Assembly: GCF_001519065.1 (NCBI RefSeq)
Contig: NZ_KQ954252.1
Location: 267,535 to 331,534 of the forward strand
Direction: 5' to 3'
DNA from: Novosphingobium sp. FSW06-99
GTDB lineage: Bacteria; Pseudomonadota; Alphaproteobacteria; Sphingomonadales; Sphingomonadaceae
DNA length: 64,000 nucleotides
The notes beneath the pieces were generated by a model. That model did no database searches and was not told the origin of the DNA. It was given only the letters and a program-made list of their open reading frames with translations. Position numbers and translations under genes: made by a program. This document shows positions 35,697-44,164 of the stretch, piece by piece; the first letter of the stretch is position 1; each line of letters opens with the position of its first letter.

Positions 35697-37021
35697 GCGC
35701 GGGTCAGTTCGCTAGGGGTCGCCTGCCCAGCATAGGGCACATTGCGGTGGCCATAACGGCGCACGCGCAGATTGGCCTGTTCGCCATGCCCGGCAAACCC
35801 TTCCAGTGCGCACAGGCGGCTGCAATATTCGCCCACCAGTGCGCTCGCCTCATCGGTCAGCACTTTCTGATAGGTGCAGGTTTTCAGGAACTTGCCCACC
35901 CACAGCCCGCCGGTATAGCGCGCCGCCTTTTTGGTGGGCAGCGTGTGGTTGGTGCCGATCACTTTGTCGCCAAAGCTGACATTGGTGCGCGCGCCCAGGA
36001 ACAGCGCGCCGTAATTGGTCATGCTGTTCAGGAAATAATCGGGATCGGCGGTCATCACCTGAACATGCTCGCTGGCGATCTGGTCGGCAATGGTGACCAT
36101 TTCTTCGTAGCTGTCGGCCACGATCACCTCGCCATAGGCCTCCCACGCCTTGCGCGCGATCTCTGCAGTGGGCAGGATGGCCAGCAGGCGGTCGATTTCC
36201 GCCATCGTCGCGCGGGCAAACTGTTCGCTGTTGGTCAGCAGCACGCCGGGGCTGTCGGGGCCGTGTTCAACCTGGCCCAGAATGTCGGTCGCGGCCATTT
36301 CCGGGTCGCAGCCCGCTTCGTCGGCGATGATCAGCGTTTCGGTAGGGCCTGCGAACAAATCGATGCCGACCCGGCCAAACAGTTGCCGCTTGGCCTCGGC
36401 CACAAAGGCATTGCCGGGGCCGACCAGAATATCGACCGGATCGATGCTCTGCGTGCCGATCGCCATCGCGCCGATCGCCTGAATGCCGCCCAGCGCATAG
36501 ATCGCGTCGGCCCCGGCCATCGCCTGCGCGGCCACGATCGCGCGCGCCGGCTTGCCCTGAAACGGCGGGGCGCAAGTGACCACGCGCGAAACGCCGGCGA
36601 CTTTGGCAGTGATCACGCTCATATGCGCCGAGGCGAGCAGCGGGTACTTGCCGCCGGGCACATAGCAGCCCGCCGCGTTGATCGGCACATGCTTGTGGCC
36701 CAGGATCACGCCGGGCATGGTTTCCACTTCGACATCGTGCATGCTGGCGCGCTGGATCGTCGCGAAATTGCGCACCTGGGTCTGCGCGAATTCGATGTCC
36801 TTGCGCTCTTGCGGGCTCAGACTGTCGACTGCCGCATCGATTTCGGCCTGGCTCAGGCGATAGTCATCGCGGTCCCAGCCGTCGAACTTGATGCTCATCT
36901 CGCGCAGCGCCGCGTCGCCGCGCTGTTCGATGTCCGCCAGTGCCGCCTCGACAATGTCGCGCACCTTGCGATCCGCCGCCGCCTTCACATCGGCATTCGC
37001 GCCGCGTTTGAGGTAATACAC
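35693..37021 (-). CDS. Histidinol-dehydrogenase-family dehydrogenase (copy 2)
   Basis: 442 residues. The same active-site set as copy 1 is present: 'LGQVEHGPD', 'ASEHVQVMT', '[13 protein letters not shown]' and 'LEGFAGHGE'. '[19 protein letters not shown]' resembles, from memory, the HpsN (sulfopropanediol 3-dehydrogenase) branch more than true HisD. It is only moderately similar to copy 1, so they are old paralogues, probably with different substrates. GTG start at 37021 with GGGAG seven bases upstream. First gene of a four-gene operon; operator site 4 lies 17 bases upstream, ideally placed for repression. Confidence 0.88.
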   Translation of the reverse strand: MYYLKRGANADVKAAADRKVRDIVEAALADIEQRGDAALREMSIKFDGWDRDDYRLSQAEIDAAVDSLSPQERKDIEFAQTQVRNFATIQRASMHDVEVETMPGVILGHKHVPINAAGCYVPGGKYPLLASAHMSVITAKVAGVSRVVTCAPPFQGKPARAIVAAQAMAGADAIYALGGIQAIGAMAIGTQSIDPVDILVGPGNAFVAEAKRQLFGRVGIDLFAGPTETLIIADEAGCDPEMAATDILGQVEHGPDSPGVLLTNSEQFARATMAEIDRLLAILPTAEIARKAWEAYGEVIVADSYEEMVTIADQIASEHVQVMTADPDYFLNSMTNYGALFLGARTNVSFGDKVIGTNHTLPTKKAARYTGGLWVGKFLKTCTYQKVLTDEASALVGEYCSRLCALEGFAGHGEQANLRVRRYGHRNVPYAGQATPSELTRA

Positions 37022-37037
37022 ACGATGTCTCCCTGAT

Positions 37038-37053
37038 TTGCATTCGAATGCAA
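37038..37053. promoter_or_regulatory. LacI-family operator TTGCATTCGAATGCAA (site 4)
   Basis: Identical to site 1 over all 16 bases. It sits 17 bases before the hisD-like copy 2 start (minus) and 139 bases before the cstA start (plus), so it may control both. Confidence 0.8.
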
Positions 37054-37191
37054 GATACGATCGCGCGCGCCGCTGTCAAGCCCGATGGCGTGTTGGCAAG
37101 GCGTTGGCGCGCCGACCAATGTCGGCAATTGGAGCGCGCCAAACTTTGTGTACAAGCGGCGCATCGGGTTGGTACCGAACAGGAGGCAGGT

Positions 37192-39237
37192 TTGCGCAAA
37201 GCGGTGGTCTGGGGCGCGATTGCGGTGCTGGGAACATGGGCGCTGGCCATGGTGGCGCTGGCGCGGGGCGAAACGGTCAATGCGGTGTGGGTGGTGATCG
37301 CGGCGGTCTGCACCTACCTGATCGCCTATCGCTGCTATGGGCGGTTCATCGCGCAACGGGTGGTCGGGCTCGATCCGGCACGGCCGACCCCGGCGCATAC
37401 GCGCGCCGACGGGCTCGATTTCGTGGCCACCGACAGGCGGGTGCTGTTTGGCCACCATTTCGCCGCGATCGCCGGGGCAGGGCCGCTGGTCGGGCCGGTG
37501 CTGGCCGCGCAGATGGGCTATCTACCGGGCATGCTGTGGATTCTGGCGGGCGTGGTGTTTGCCGGCGCGGTGCAGGATTTTGTCATCCTGTTCGTGTCGA
37601 TGCGCCGCGAAGGGCGCTCGCTGGGCGAACTTGTCCGGCTGGAAATGGGTACCGCCGCCGGCGTGATCGCGTTGTTCGGCACGTTCCTGATCATGGTGAT
37701 CATCCTGGCGGTGCTCGCGCTGATCGTGGTCAAGGCGCTGGCCAACAGCCCGTGGGGCCTGTTCACCGTTGCCGCCACGGTGCCGCTGGCGTTGCTGATG
37801 GGCGGCTACAGCCGGTGGGTGCGCCCGGGACGGATCGGCGAAGTGTCGCTGCTGGGCATGGTCGGGCTGTTGCTGGCGATCATGTTCGGGCGCACGGTGG
37901 CCGACAGCGCCGCGCTGGCGCCGTGGTTCACGGTATCGGCGGTGCAACTGTGCTGGATTCTGGTGGGGTATGGCGCGATCGCGTCATTGTTGCCGGTGTG
38001 GCTGTTGCTGGCACCGCGCGATTATCTGTCCACGTTCCTCAAGATCGGCGCGATCCTGGCGCTGGCAGTCGGCATCGTGATCGTCGCGCCGCCGCTGCGG
38101 ATGCCTGCGGTGACACAATTTGTGCATGGTGGCGGGCCGGTCTGGTCGGGTTCGTTGTTTCCGTTCCTGTTCATCACCATCGCCTGCGGCGCGGTGTCTG
38201 GGTTTCACGCGCTGATCGCCAGCGGCACCACGCCCAAGCTGATCGCCAATGAACGCGATGCGCTGTTTATCGGCTATGGCGCGATGCTGGCCGAAAGCAT
38301 GGTGGCGATCATGGCGCTGATCGGTGCGTCGGTGATCGATCCGGGCGTCTATTTCGCGATGAACAGCCCGGCAGCGGTGGTCGGTACCGATCCGGCCAGC
38401 GCGGCGCGGGCGGTTTCGGCAATGGGCTTTGCGGTGACCCCGGCAACGATTGCGGCGGTGGCGCACGATGTCGGCGAACAGACAGTGATTTCGCGCGCGG
38501 GCGGGGCACCGACGCTGGCGGTGGGCATGGCGCAGATTTTCAGCCAGGTGATCGGCGGCAAGGCGCTGATGGCGTTCTGGTACCATTTCGCCATCCTGTT
38601 CGAGGCCTTGTTCATCCTGACCGCCGTCGATGCGGGAACGCGCGCGTGCCGGTTCATGCTGCAGGATCTGATCGGGCTGGCGGTGCCCTCGTTCCGCAAT
38701 GCCACCGGGATCGTGCCTGCGCTGGTCGGCACTGCCTCGTGCGTTTCGGCCTGGGGGTTCATCCTCTATCAGGGGGTGACCGATCCGCTGGGCGGGGTGA
38801 ACACACTGTGGCCGCTGTTCGGCATTTCCAACCAGATGCTCGCTGCGATCGCGCTGACGCTGGCGACGGTCGTGCTGCTGCGCATGAAACGGCAACGCTA
38901 TGCCTGGGTGACGATACTGCCGACCGCGTGGCTGCTGGTGTGCACGCTGACGGCGGGCTTGCTCAAACTGGTCAGCAGCGATCCCAAAGTGGGCTTTCTG
39001 GCGCACGCGGCCAGGATAGGTGCAGCCATCGCGCGCGGCGAAGTGCTGGCCCCGGCCAGGTCGATGGCCGACATGCGCGCCATTGTGTGGAACGATCGCG
39101 TCGATGCCGGGTTGACCGTGCTGTTCGTGGCGGTGGTGGTGGCCATGGTGCTGTTCGGCCTGCGCGCGGGCCTGGGCGCGCTGCGCGCCGATCGCCCGAC
39201 GGTGCACGAACTGCCCGGCCAAGCGGTGGGGGCATAG
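37192..39237 (+). CDS. cstA: CstA-family carbon starvation / pyruvate transporter
   Basis: 681 residues, about 16-18 membrane helices. 'GHHFAAIAGAGPLVGPVLAAQMGY' and 'ISNQMLAAIALTLATVVLL' are CstA signatures. CstA proteins were first linked to peptide uptake and later shown to carry pyruvate. I choose a TTG start at 37192 because AGGAGG lies five bases upstream and a membrane helix begins just after; an ATG at 37048 in the same frame falls inside the operator and has no ribosome-binding site. Followed three bases later by its usual small partner. Divergent from the aldolase operon, which could produce pyruvate. Confidence 0.92.
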   Translation: MRKAVVWGAIAVLGTWALAMVALARGETVNAVWVVIAAVCTYLIAYRCYGRFIAQRVVGLDPARPTPAHTRADGLDFVATDRRVLFGHHFAAIAGAGPLVGPVLAAQMGYLPGMLWILAGVVFAGAVQDFVILFVSMRREGRSLGELVRLEMGTAAGVIALFGTFLIMVIILAVLALIVVKALANSPWGLFTVAATVPLALLMGGYSRWVRPGRIGEVSLLGMVGLLLAIMFGRTVADSAALAPWFTVSAVQLCWILVGYGAIASLLPVWLLLAPRDYLSTFLKIGAILALAVGIVIVAPPLRMPAVTQFVHGGGPVWSGSLFPFLFITIACGAVSGFHALIASGTTPKLIANERDALFIGYGAMLAESMVAIMALIGASVIDPGVYFAMNSPAAVVGTDPASAARAVSAMGFAVTPATIAAVAHDVGEQTVISRAGGAPTLAVGMAQIFSQVIGGKALMAFWYHFAILFEALFILTAVDAGTRACRFMLQDLIGLAVPSFRNATGIVPALVGTASCVSAWGFILYQGVTDPLGGVNTLWPLFGISNQMLAAIALTLATVVLLRMKRQRYAWVTILPTAWLLVCTLTAGLLKLVSSDPKVGFLAHAARIGAAIARGEVLAPARSMADMRAIVWNDRVDAGLTVLFVAVVVAMVLFGLRAGLGALRADRPTVHELPGQAVGA

Positions 39238-39240
39238 GCG

Positions 39241-39429
39241 ATGCTGCGCGATATGCTTGCCATCGTCACCGCTGCGAGCCGGCTGATGGTGGGCCAAAGC
39301 TCGTACCGGGCCTATTGCGACCACATGGCGGCGCATCACCCCGATGCGCCGGTGATGGATGAACGCGCCTTTTTCCGTAGCCGCCAGGAAGCGCGCTATG
39401 GCGGCAGGGGCGGCGGCCGCTGTTGTTGA
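39241..39429 (+). CDS. YbdD/YjiX-family small partner of CstA
   Basis: 62 residues. Members of this family are short cytoplasmic proteins encoded directly after cstA/btsT and needed for transport in the cases tested. Seen here: 'YRAYCDHMAAHHPDAPVMDERAFFR', the conserved centre. Gap to cstA is three bases. The C-terminus is Gly/Arg-rich. Confidence 0.9.
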   Translation: MLRDMLAIVTAASRLMVGQSSYRAYCDHMAAHHPDAPVMDERAFFRSRQEARYGGRGGGRCC

Positions 39430-39435
39430 GTGCGG

Positions 39436-39465
39436 GGGCGGTGCCGGTTGGTGCCTGCACCGCCC
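39436..39465. terminator. Hairpin between convergent ybdD and efflux genes
   Basis: GGGCGGTGC and GCACCGCCC pair in a 9-bp stem with a 12-base loop between stops at 39429 and 39472. No T run. Confidence 0.5.
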
Positions 39466-39471
39466 GCCTGG

Positions 39472-40911
39472 TTATCCGCCCTTAGCCTGGTTCCACCCTC
39501 CGCCAAGCGCGCGGAACAGGTCGACCTGGGCAAACGCCGCATCGCGGCGCGCCGCCACCAGATCGCTGTCGGCCGAGGCCAGCGTGCGTTCCGCATCGAG
39601 CACGGTCAGGAAATCGATCCGGCCTTCGCGCTGGCGTGCCAGCGTGATGCGCGCGGCGCGGGCGGCTTCGTCGCGGGCGCGTTCGAGCGTGGCAATGCGG
39701 TCGTGCATCTGCGCATAAGTCGACAAAGCGCGTTCGGTTTCTTCCAGCGCGGTCAGCACGGTGCCGTCGAACTGCGCCAGCGAGGCCGCGCTGTCGGCGC
39801 GCGCGGCGGCGATCTGCGCGCGTACCGCGCCGGTGTTGGGGAACGTCCAACTGATCAGCGGTCCCACCGACCAGCGCGAGGCGTCGCTGCCGAACAGGCT
39901 CATCCCGCCCAGCGCGGTCGATCCGCCCGACGCGCCCAGCGTGATATGCGGGTATAGGTCCGCCGTGGCGACGCCGATCCGCGCGGTGTCGGCGGCCAGC
40001 CGCCGTTCGGCCGCGCGCACATCGGGGCGCCGCGCGATCAGCGCCGCACCATCGCCGACCGGGACGGCCTGCGCCGGATGCGGGGTGACCGTGCGCGTGG
40101 CCACATCGGCGGGCAGGTCCTGCGGGGTGCGTCCCGTCAGCGTGGCCAGGCGCAGCAGGGCCGACTGGCGATCGGCGGCGATTTGCGGAATGGCCGCCGC
40201 CTGCTGATCGCGCAGCGCGGTCACGCGGATCAGGTCGAGCCGGTCCGACCGCCCGACATCGACGCGCGCGCCGGTGATGTGCACCGATCGGTCGAGCAGG
40301 GCGACGGTGTCCTGCGCCACCTGCAACCGTTCGGCGCTGGTGGTGACATCGAGGTACGCGCGCACAGTGTCGGCAATCACCGCCACGCGCACCGCGTCGG
40401 CATCGGCCTGCGCCGCCGCGCTGTCGCCGCGCGCGGCCTCGATGCCCCGGCTGACGCGCCCGAACAGATCGACTTCGTACGACAGCGTCAGGCCGCCGTC
40501 ATAGACCCAGGCCTCACGCGGTTCGCCCTGCGTCAACTGTGCGGACGAAATGCGTTCGCGCTGTCCCGACACCGCGATGCCGGTGGTCGGCAGGCGGTCG
40601 GACCGGGCACTGCGCAACAGCGCGCGGGCATGATCGACGCGCGCGGCGGCCACGCGGATGTCGGTGTTGGCCGCCAGCGCGTCATCGACCAGACGGTTGA
40701 GCACCGGATCGTTGTAAAGCGTCCACCAGCGATCGACCGTCGCTTCGCGGCTGACCACCGGCGCACTGGCGCCGATGAACGGAGCCGCCGCCGACACCGG
40801 CGCCTTCACCGGATGATAGTCGGGCCCCACCGCGCAGCCGCTGAGCAGGCTGAACGCCAGCAACAGATAGTTGAAGTGCCGGGCCACCAGATGATTGATA
40901 AGTCGGTTCAT
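39472..40911 (-). CDS. RND efflux outer-membrane channel lipoprotein (NodT/OprM type)
   Basis: 479 residues. The lipobox 'LLSGC' places the lipidated Cys at residue 26, so it is an outer-membrane lipoprotein. Two repeated efflux-channel domains follow ('DPVLNRLVDDALAANTDIRVAAARV', 'VYDGGLTLSYEVDLFGRVSRGIEAARGD' in the first; 'RRPDVRAAERRLAADTARIGVATADLYPHI' in the second). It forms the exit duct of the tripartite pump encoded upstream. Start ATG at 40911, 11 bases after the pump gene. Confidence 0.93.
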   Translation of the reverse strand: MNRLINHLVARHFNYLLLAFSLLSGCAVGPDYHPVKAPVSAAAPFIGASAPVVSREATVDRWWTLYNDPVLNRLVDDALAANTDIRVAAARVDHARALLRSARSDRLPTTGIAVSGQRERISSAQLTQGEPREAWVYDGGLTLSYEVDLFGRVSRGIEAARGDSAAAQADADAVRVAVIADTVRAYLDVTTSAERLQVAQDTVALLDRSVHITGARVDVGRSDRLDLIRVTALRDQQAAAIPQIAADRQSALLRLATLTGRTPQDLPADVATRTVTPHPAQAVPVGDGAALIARRPDVRAAERRLAADTARIGVATADLYPHITLGASGGSTALGGMSLFGSDASRWSVGPLISWTFPNTGAVRAQIAAARADSAASLAQFDGTVLTALEETERALSTYAQMHDRIATLERARDEAARAARITLARQREGRIDFLTVLDAERTLASADSDLVAARRDAAFAQVDLFRALGGGWNQAKGG

Positions 40912-40922
40912 GATCGGCCTTT

Positions 40923-43900
40923 CTATTCGGCAGGCTGCAGCGCGACGCGGCGCGCAGGGCTGCGCAACCGGTCGGCCATGCGCCGGCACAAGACGTAGAA
41001 CGTGGGGGTGAACAGCAGGCCAAAGCCGGTGACGCCGGTCATCCCGTAGAACACCGCCGTGCCCAGCGCCTGGCGCAATTCGGCGCCTGCACCGCTGGCC
41101 ATGACCAGCGGCAGGGCGCCCAGGATGAACGCCAGACTGGTCATCAGGATCGGGCGCAGACGGGTGCGTGCGGCATGGATCGCGGCCTCGACCGGGCTCA
41201 TGCCCTGTTCGTCTTCGGCGGCGCGGGCGAATTCGACCACCAGAATGGCGTTCTTGGCCGCCAGCGCGATCAGCACGACCAGGCCGATCTGCGTCAGGAC
41301 ATTGTTGTCCATCCCGCGCAAGTTCACCCCGACCATCGCGGCAAACAGGCACATCGGCACGATCAGGATGATCGCCAGCGGCAGAGCGAGGCTTTCATAC
41401 TGGGCCGCCAGCACCAGGAACACGAACAGCACTGCCATCCCGAACACCACGCCCGCGGTGTTGCCCGCGTGCTTCTGCTGATAGGCGATATCGGTCCATT
41501 CGCCGCCGTAGCCGGGAGCCAGCGTGGCATCGGCCAGCTTTTCGATGGTCGTCAGCGACTGCCCGGTCGAATAGCCGGGCGCGGTGTCGCCATCGATTTC
41601 GACTGCCGGTTGCAGGTTGTAGCGCACCACGCGATAGGGCCCGGTCTTGTCGCGGAACGTCGCCACCGATCCCAGGGGGACCATCTCGCCGGTGTTCGAC
41701 CGGGTTTTCAGATTGGCAATATCGGCAACGGTTTCGCGAGAGCCTTGATCGGCCTGCGCGGTCACGTGATAGGTGCGTCCCAGCAGGTTGAAATCGTTGA
41801 CGAAGGCCGAACCCAGATAGACCTGCATCGCCTCGAACACGCGTTCGGGCGGCACGCCGAGCAAGTCGGCCTTGCGCCGGTCGACATCGGCATAGACACG
41901 CGGCGTGCCGACATCGAACAGGGTATAGACCTGATGCAGCCCGGCCTCGGCATTGGCTTTGGCAATCAGCGCGCCTGCCTGCTGGTTCAAGGCATCATAA
42001 CCGCGCCCTTCGTGATCCTGCAGCATGAAGCGATAGCCACCGCCTGCGCCGATGCCCTGGATGACCGGGGGCGGCACGATCAGGATGCGCGCCTTGTCAT
42101 AGCCGGCGACCGCCTGCTTGGCCTGATCCATGATGCCCTGATAGGTCGCGCCCAGCGCGTGGCGTTCGTCAAAGGTCTTGAACGGGAAATAGATCGCCGC
42201 CGAATTGGGCGCCGCGGTCTGCGACGGCCCGTGGAACCCGGCAAACATCACCGCCCCGCGCAGGCCCTTGATCGGCAGGATGCGCGCGGCAACGTCGCGC
42301 GTGACCGCATCGGTGCGTTCGAGCGAGGCGCCCGACGGCAATTGCACGACCGCCAGGAAATACCCCTGGTCCTGCGCCGGGATAAAGCCCGAAGGCGTCA
42401 CCCAGAACAGCGCCACCGTCGCCGCGATCAGCGCGGCATAGACCGCCAGCATGCGGCGCGGCGCCCCCAGCAGGCGCCGGGTCAGATCGGCATAGCCATC
42501 GCTCAAGGTGTCGAACCAGGCGTTGAAGCGGTTGCCCGCGCGCGCCAGCAGGCCGGGGTGTTCGGCGTGTTGATGCGGGCGCAGCAACAGCGCCGCAGCG
42601 GCGGGCGACAGCGTCAGGCTGAGCACCAGCGACACCACGGTGGCGCTGGCGATGGTCACGGCGAACTGGCGGTAGAACGCGCCCGACAATCCGCCGATGA
42701 ACAGCGTGGGCACAAACACCGCACACAGCACCAGCACGATGGCCACCAGCGCCCCGGCCACTTCGTCCATCGACGTGCGCGCGGCCTGCAAGGGGCTCTG
42801 GCCGAGGCCGATGTTGCGTTCGACGTTTTCGACCACCACGATCGCGTCATCGACGACGATGCCGATCGCCAGCACCATGCCGAACAGCGACAGCGCGTTG
42901 AGCGAATAACCCAGCGCCAGCAGCGTGACCGCCGCACCCAGCAGCGAGACCGGAATGGCCAGGATCGGGATCAGCGCCGCGCGCCAGTTCTGCAGGAACA
43001 GCAGAATGACTAGCACCACCAGCACCATCGCTTCGAACAGGGTATGATAGACCGCGTCGATCGACTGGCCGATGAATTCGGTGGGGTTGTAGATCACCGA
43101 ATATTCCATCCCGCGCGGAAAGGTCTTCGAGATCGTGTCCATCTCTGCCTTGACGCGCGCGGCCGCAGCCAGCGCGTTCGAACCGGGGCGTTGCATCACC
43201 GCGATCACCACGGTGGGCTTGTTCGACAGATACGTGTTGGTGCCATAGTCCTGCGCGCCGAGTTCGACCCGCGCGACATCGCGCACGCGCACCTGGTGGC
43301 CCGCCGCGTCGGTGCGGATGACCACATCGGCAAACTGATCGGGGGTGGTCAGGCGGCCCTGCATTTCCACGCCAAGCTGGAACGCATCGCCCTTGGCCAC
43401 CGGCGGCGCGCCGAGCGCGCCCGATGACACTTGCACGTTTTGCGCGCGCAAGGCGGCGACGATTTCGCCCGCCGTCAGGTTCAGCGCGGCGGCGCGGCCC
43501 GGATCGATCCAGATGCGCATGGCATAGTCGCGCGAACCGAACAGTTGCACATCACCCACCCCGTCAAGCCGGGCGAGTCGGTCGCGGACCTGGGTGAGCG
43601 CATAGTTCGACAGATAGTCGCGGTTCAGGCTGCCGTTGGGCGACTGCAGGTTGACCACCATCAGAAAATCGGGCGAGGTCTTGCGCGTCACCACGCCCAG
43701 CCGCTGTACTTCGTCGGGCAGGCGCGGCACGGCCACAGCCACGCGGTTCTGCACCAGCACCTGGGCGGTATCGAGATTGGTGCCGATCTTGAACGTGGCG
43801 GTGATCTTGACATTGCCGTCACCGGTCGACTGGCTGCTCATATAGAGCATGTTGTCGACACCGTTGATTTCCTGTTCGATCGGGGCGGCCACCGTGTTGG

Positions 43901-44078
43901 CCACGGTTTCGGCCGATGCGCCGGGATATTGCGCGCTGACGGTAACCGTGGGCGGCACGATATCGGGATATTGCGAGACCGGCAGGGCGAAAAAGGCCAG
44001 CGCACCGATCACCGCGATGATCACGGCGATCACCCCGGCAAAGATCGGACGGTCGATGAAAAAGCGCGACAGACGCAT
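40923..44078 (-). CDS. RND multidrug efflux pump, inner-membrane subunit (HAE1/AcrB type)
   Basis: 1051 residues, the normal length. 'MRLSRFFIDRPIFAGVIAVIIAVIGALAF' is the first helix, 'GIVVDDAIVVVENVER' holds the paired Asp of the proton relay in helix 4, and 'ALAAKNAILVVEFARAAEDEQG' in helix 10 carries the Lys. Two large periplasmic loops form the porter and docking domains. The family exports hydrophobic drugs, bile salts and aromatic compounds. Middle gene of the adaptor - pump - channel operon; under the TetR gene and operators near 45.9-46.6 kb. Confidence 0.95.
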   Translation of the reverse strand: MRLSRFFIDRPIFAGVIAVIIAVIGALAFFALPVSQYPDIVPPTVTVSAQYPGASAETVANTVAAPIEQEINGVDNMLYMSSQSTGDGNVKITATFKIGTNLDTAQVLVQNRVAVAVPRLPDEVQRLGVVTRKTSPDFLMVVNLQSPNGSLNRDYLSNYALTQVRDRLARLDGVGDVQLFGSRDYAMRIWIDPGRAAALNLTAGEIVAALRAQNVQVSSGALGAPPVAKGDAFQLGVEMQGRLTTPDQFADVVIRTDAAGHQVRVRDVARVELGAQDYGTNTYLSNKPTVVIAVMQRPGSNALAAAARVKAEMDTISKTFPRGMEYSVIYNPTEFIGQSIDAVYHTLFEAMVLVVLVILLFLQNWRAALIPILAIPVSLLGAAVTLLALGYSLNALSLFGMVLAIGIVVDDAIVVVENVERNIGLGQSPLQAARTSMDEVAGALVAIVLVLCAVFVPTLFIGGLSGAFYRQFAVTIASATVVSLVLSLTLSPAAAALLLRPHQHAEHPGLLARAGNRFNAWFDTLSDGYADLTRRLLGAPRRMLAVYAALIAATVALFWVTPSGFIPAQDQGYFLAVVQLPSGASLERTDAVTRDVAARILPIKGLRGAVMFAGFHGPSQTAAPNSAAIYFPFKTFDERHALGATYQGIMDQAKQAVAGYDKARILIVPPPVIQGIGAGGGYRFMLQDHEGRGYDALNQQAGALIAKANAEAGLHQVYTLFDVGTPRVYADVDRRKADLLGVPPERVFEAMQVYLGSAFVNDFNLLGRTYHVTAQADQGSRETVADIANLKTRSNTGEMVPLGSVATFRDKTGPYRVVRYNLQPAVEIDGDTAPGYSTGQSLTTIEKLADATLAPGYGGEWTDIAYQQKHAGNTAGVVFGMAVLFVFLVLAAQYESLALPLAIILIVPMCLFAAMVGVNLRGMDNNVLTQIGLVVLIALAAKNAILVVEFARAAEDEQGMSPVEAAIHAARTRLRPILMTSLAFILGALPLVMASGAGAELRQALGTAVFYGMTGVTGFGLLFTPTFYVLCRRMADRLRSPARRVALQPAE

Positions 44079-44115
44079 GATAGTGTGTCCCGTTAAAAGG
44101 GCGAAACCGGGCGAT

Positions 44116-44135
44116 CCGGGTGCGGTTGCACCCGG
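44116..44135 (-). other. Intra-operon hairpin between adaptor and pump genes
   Basis: CCGGGTGC-loop-GCACCCGG, a perfect 8-bp stem with four-base loop in the 86-base gap. It could tune the ratio of adaptor to pump or protect mRNA ends. No T run. Confidence 0.4.
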
Positions 44136-44164
44136 TCAAACAATGTGACGCGGAACGCCGGGGG

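Noticed and set aside
28500..37060. The hisD-like genes as part of histidine biosynthesis
   Set aside because: No other his gene is nearby, and both are tied to regulator, transport and aldolase genes by operator sites and operon structure.
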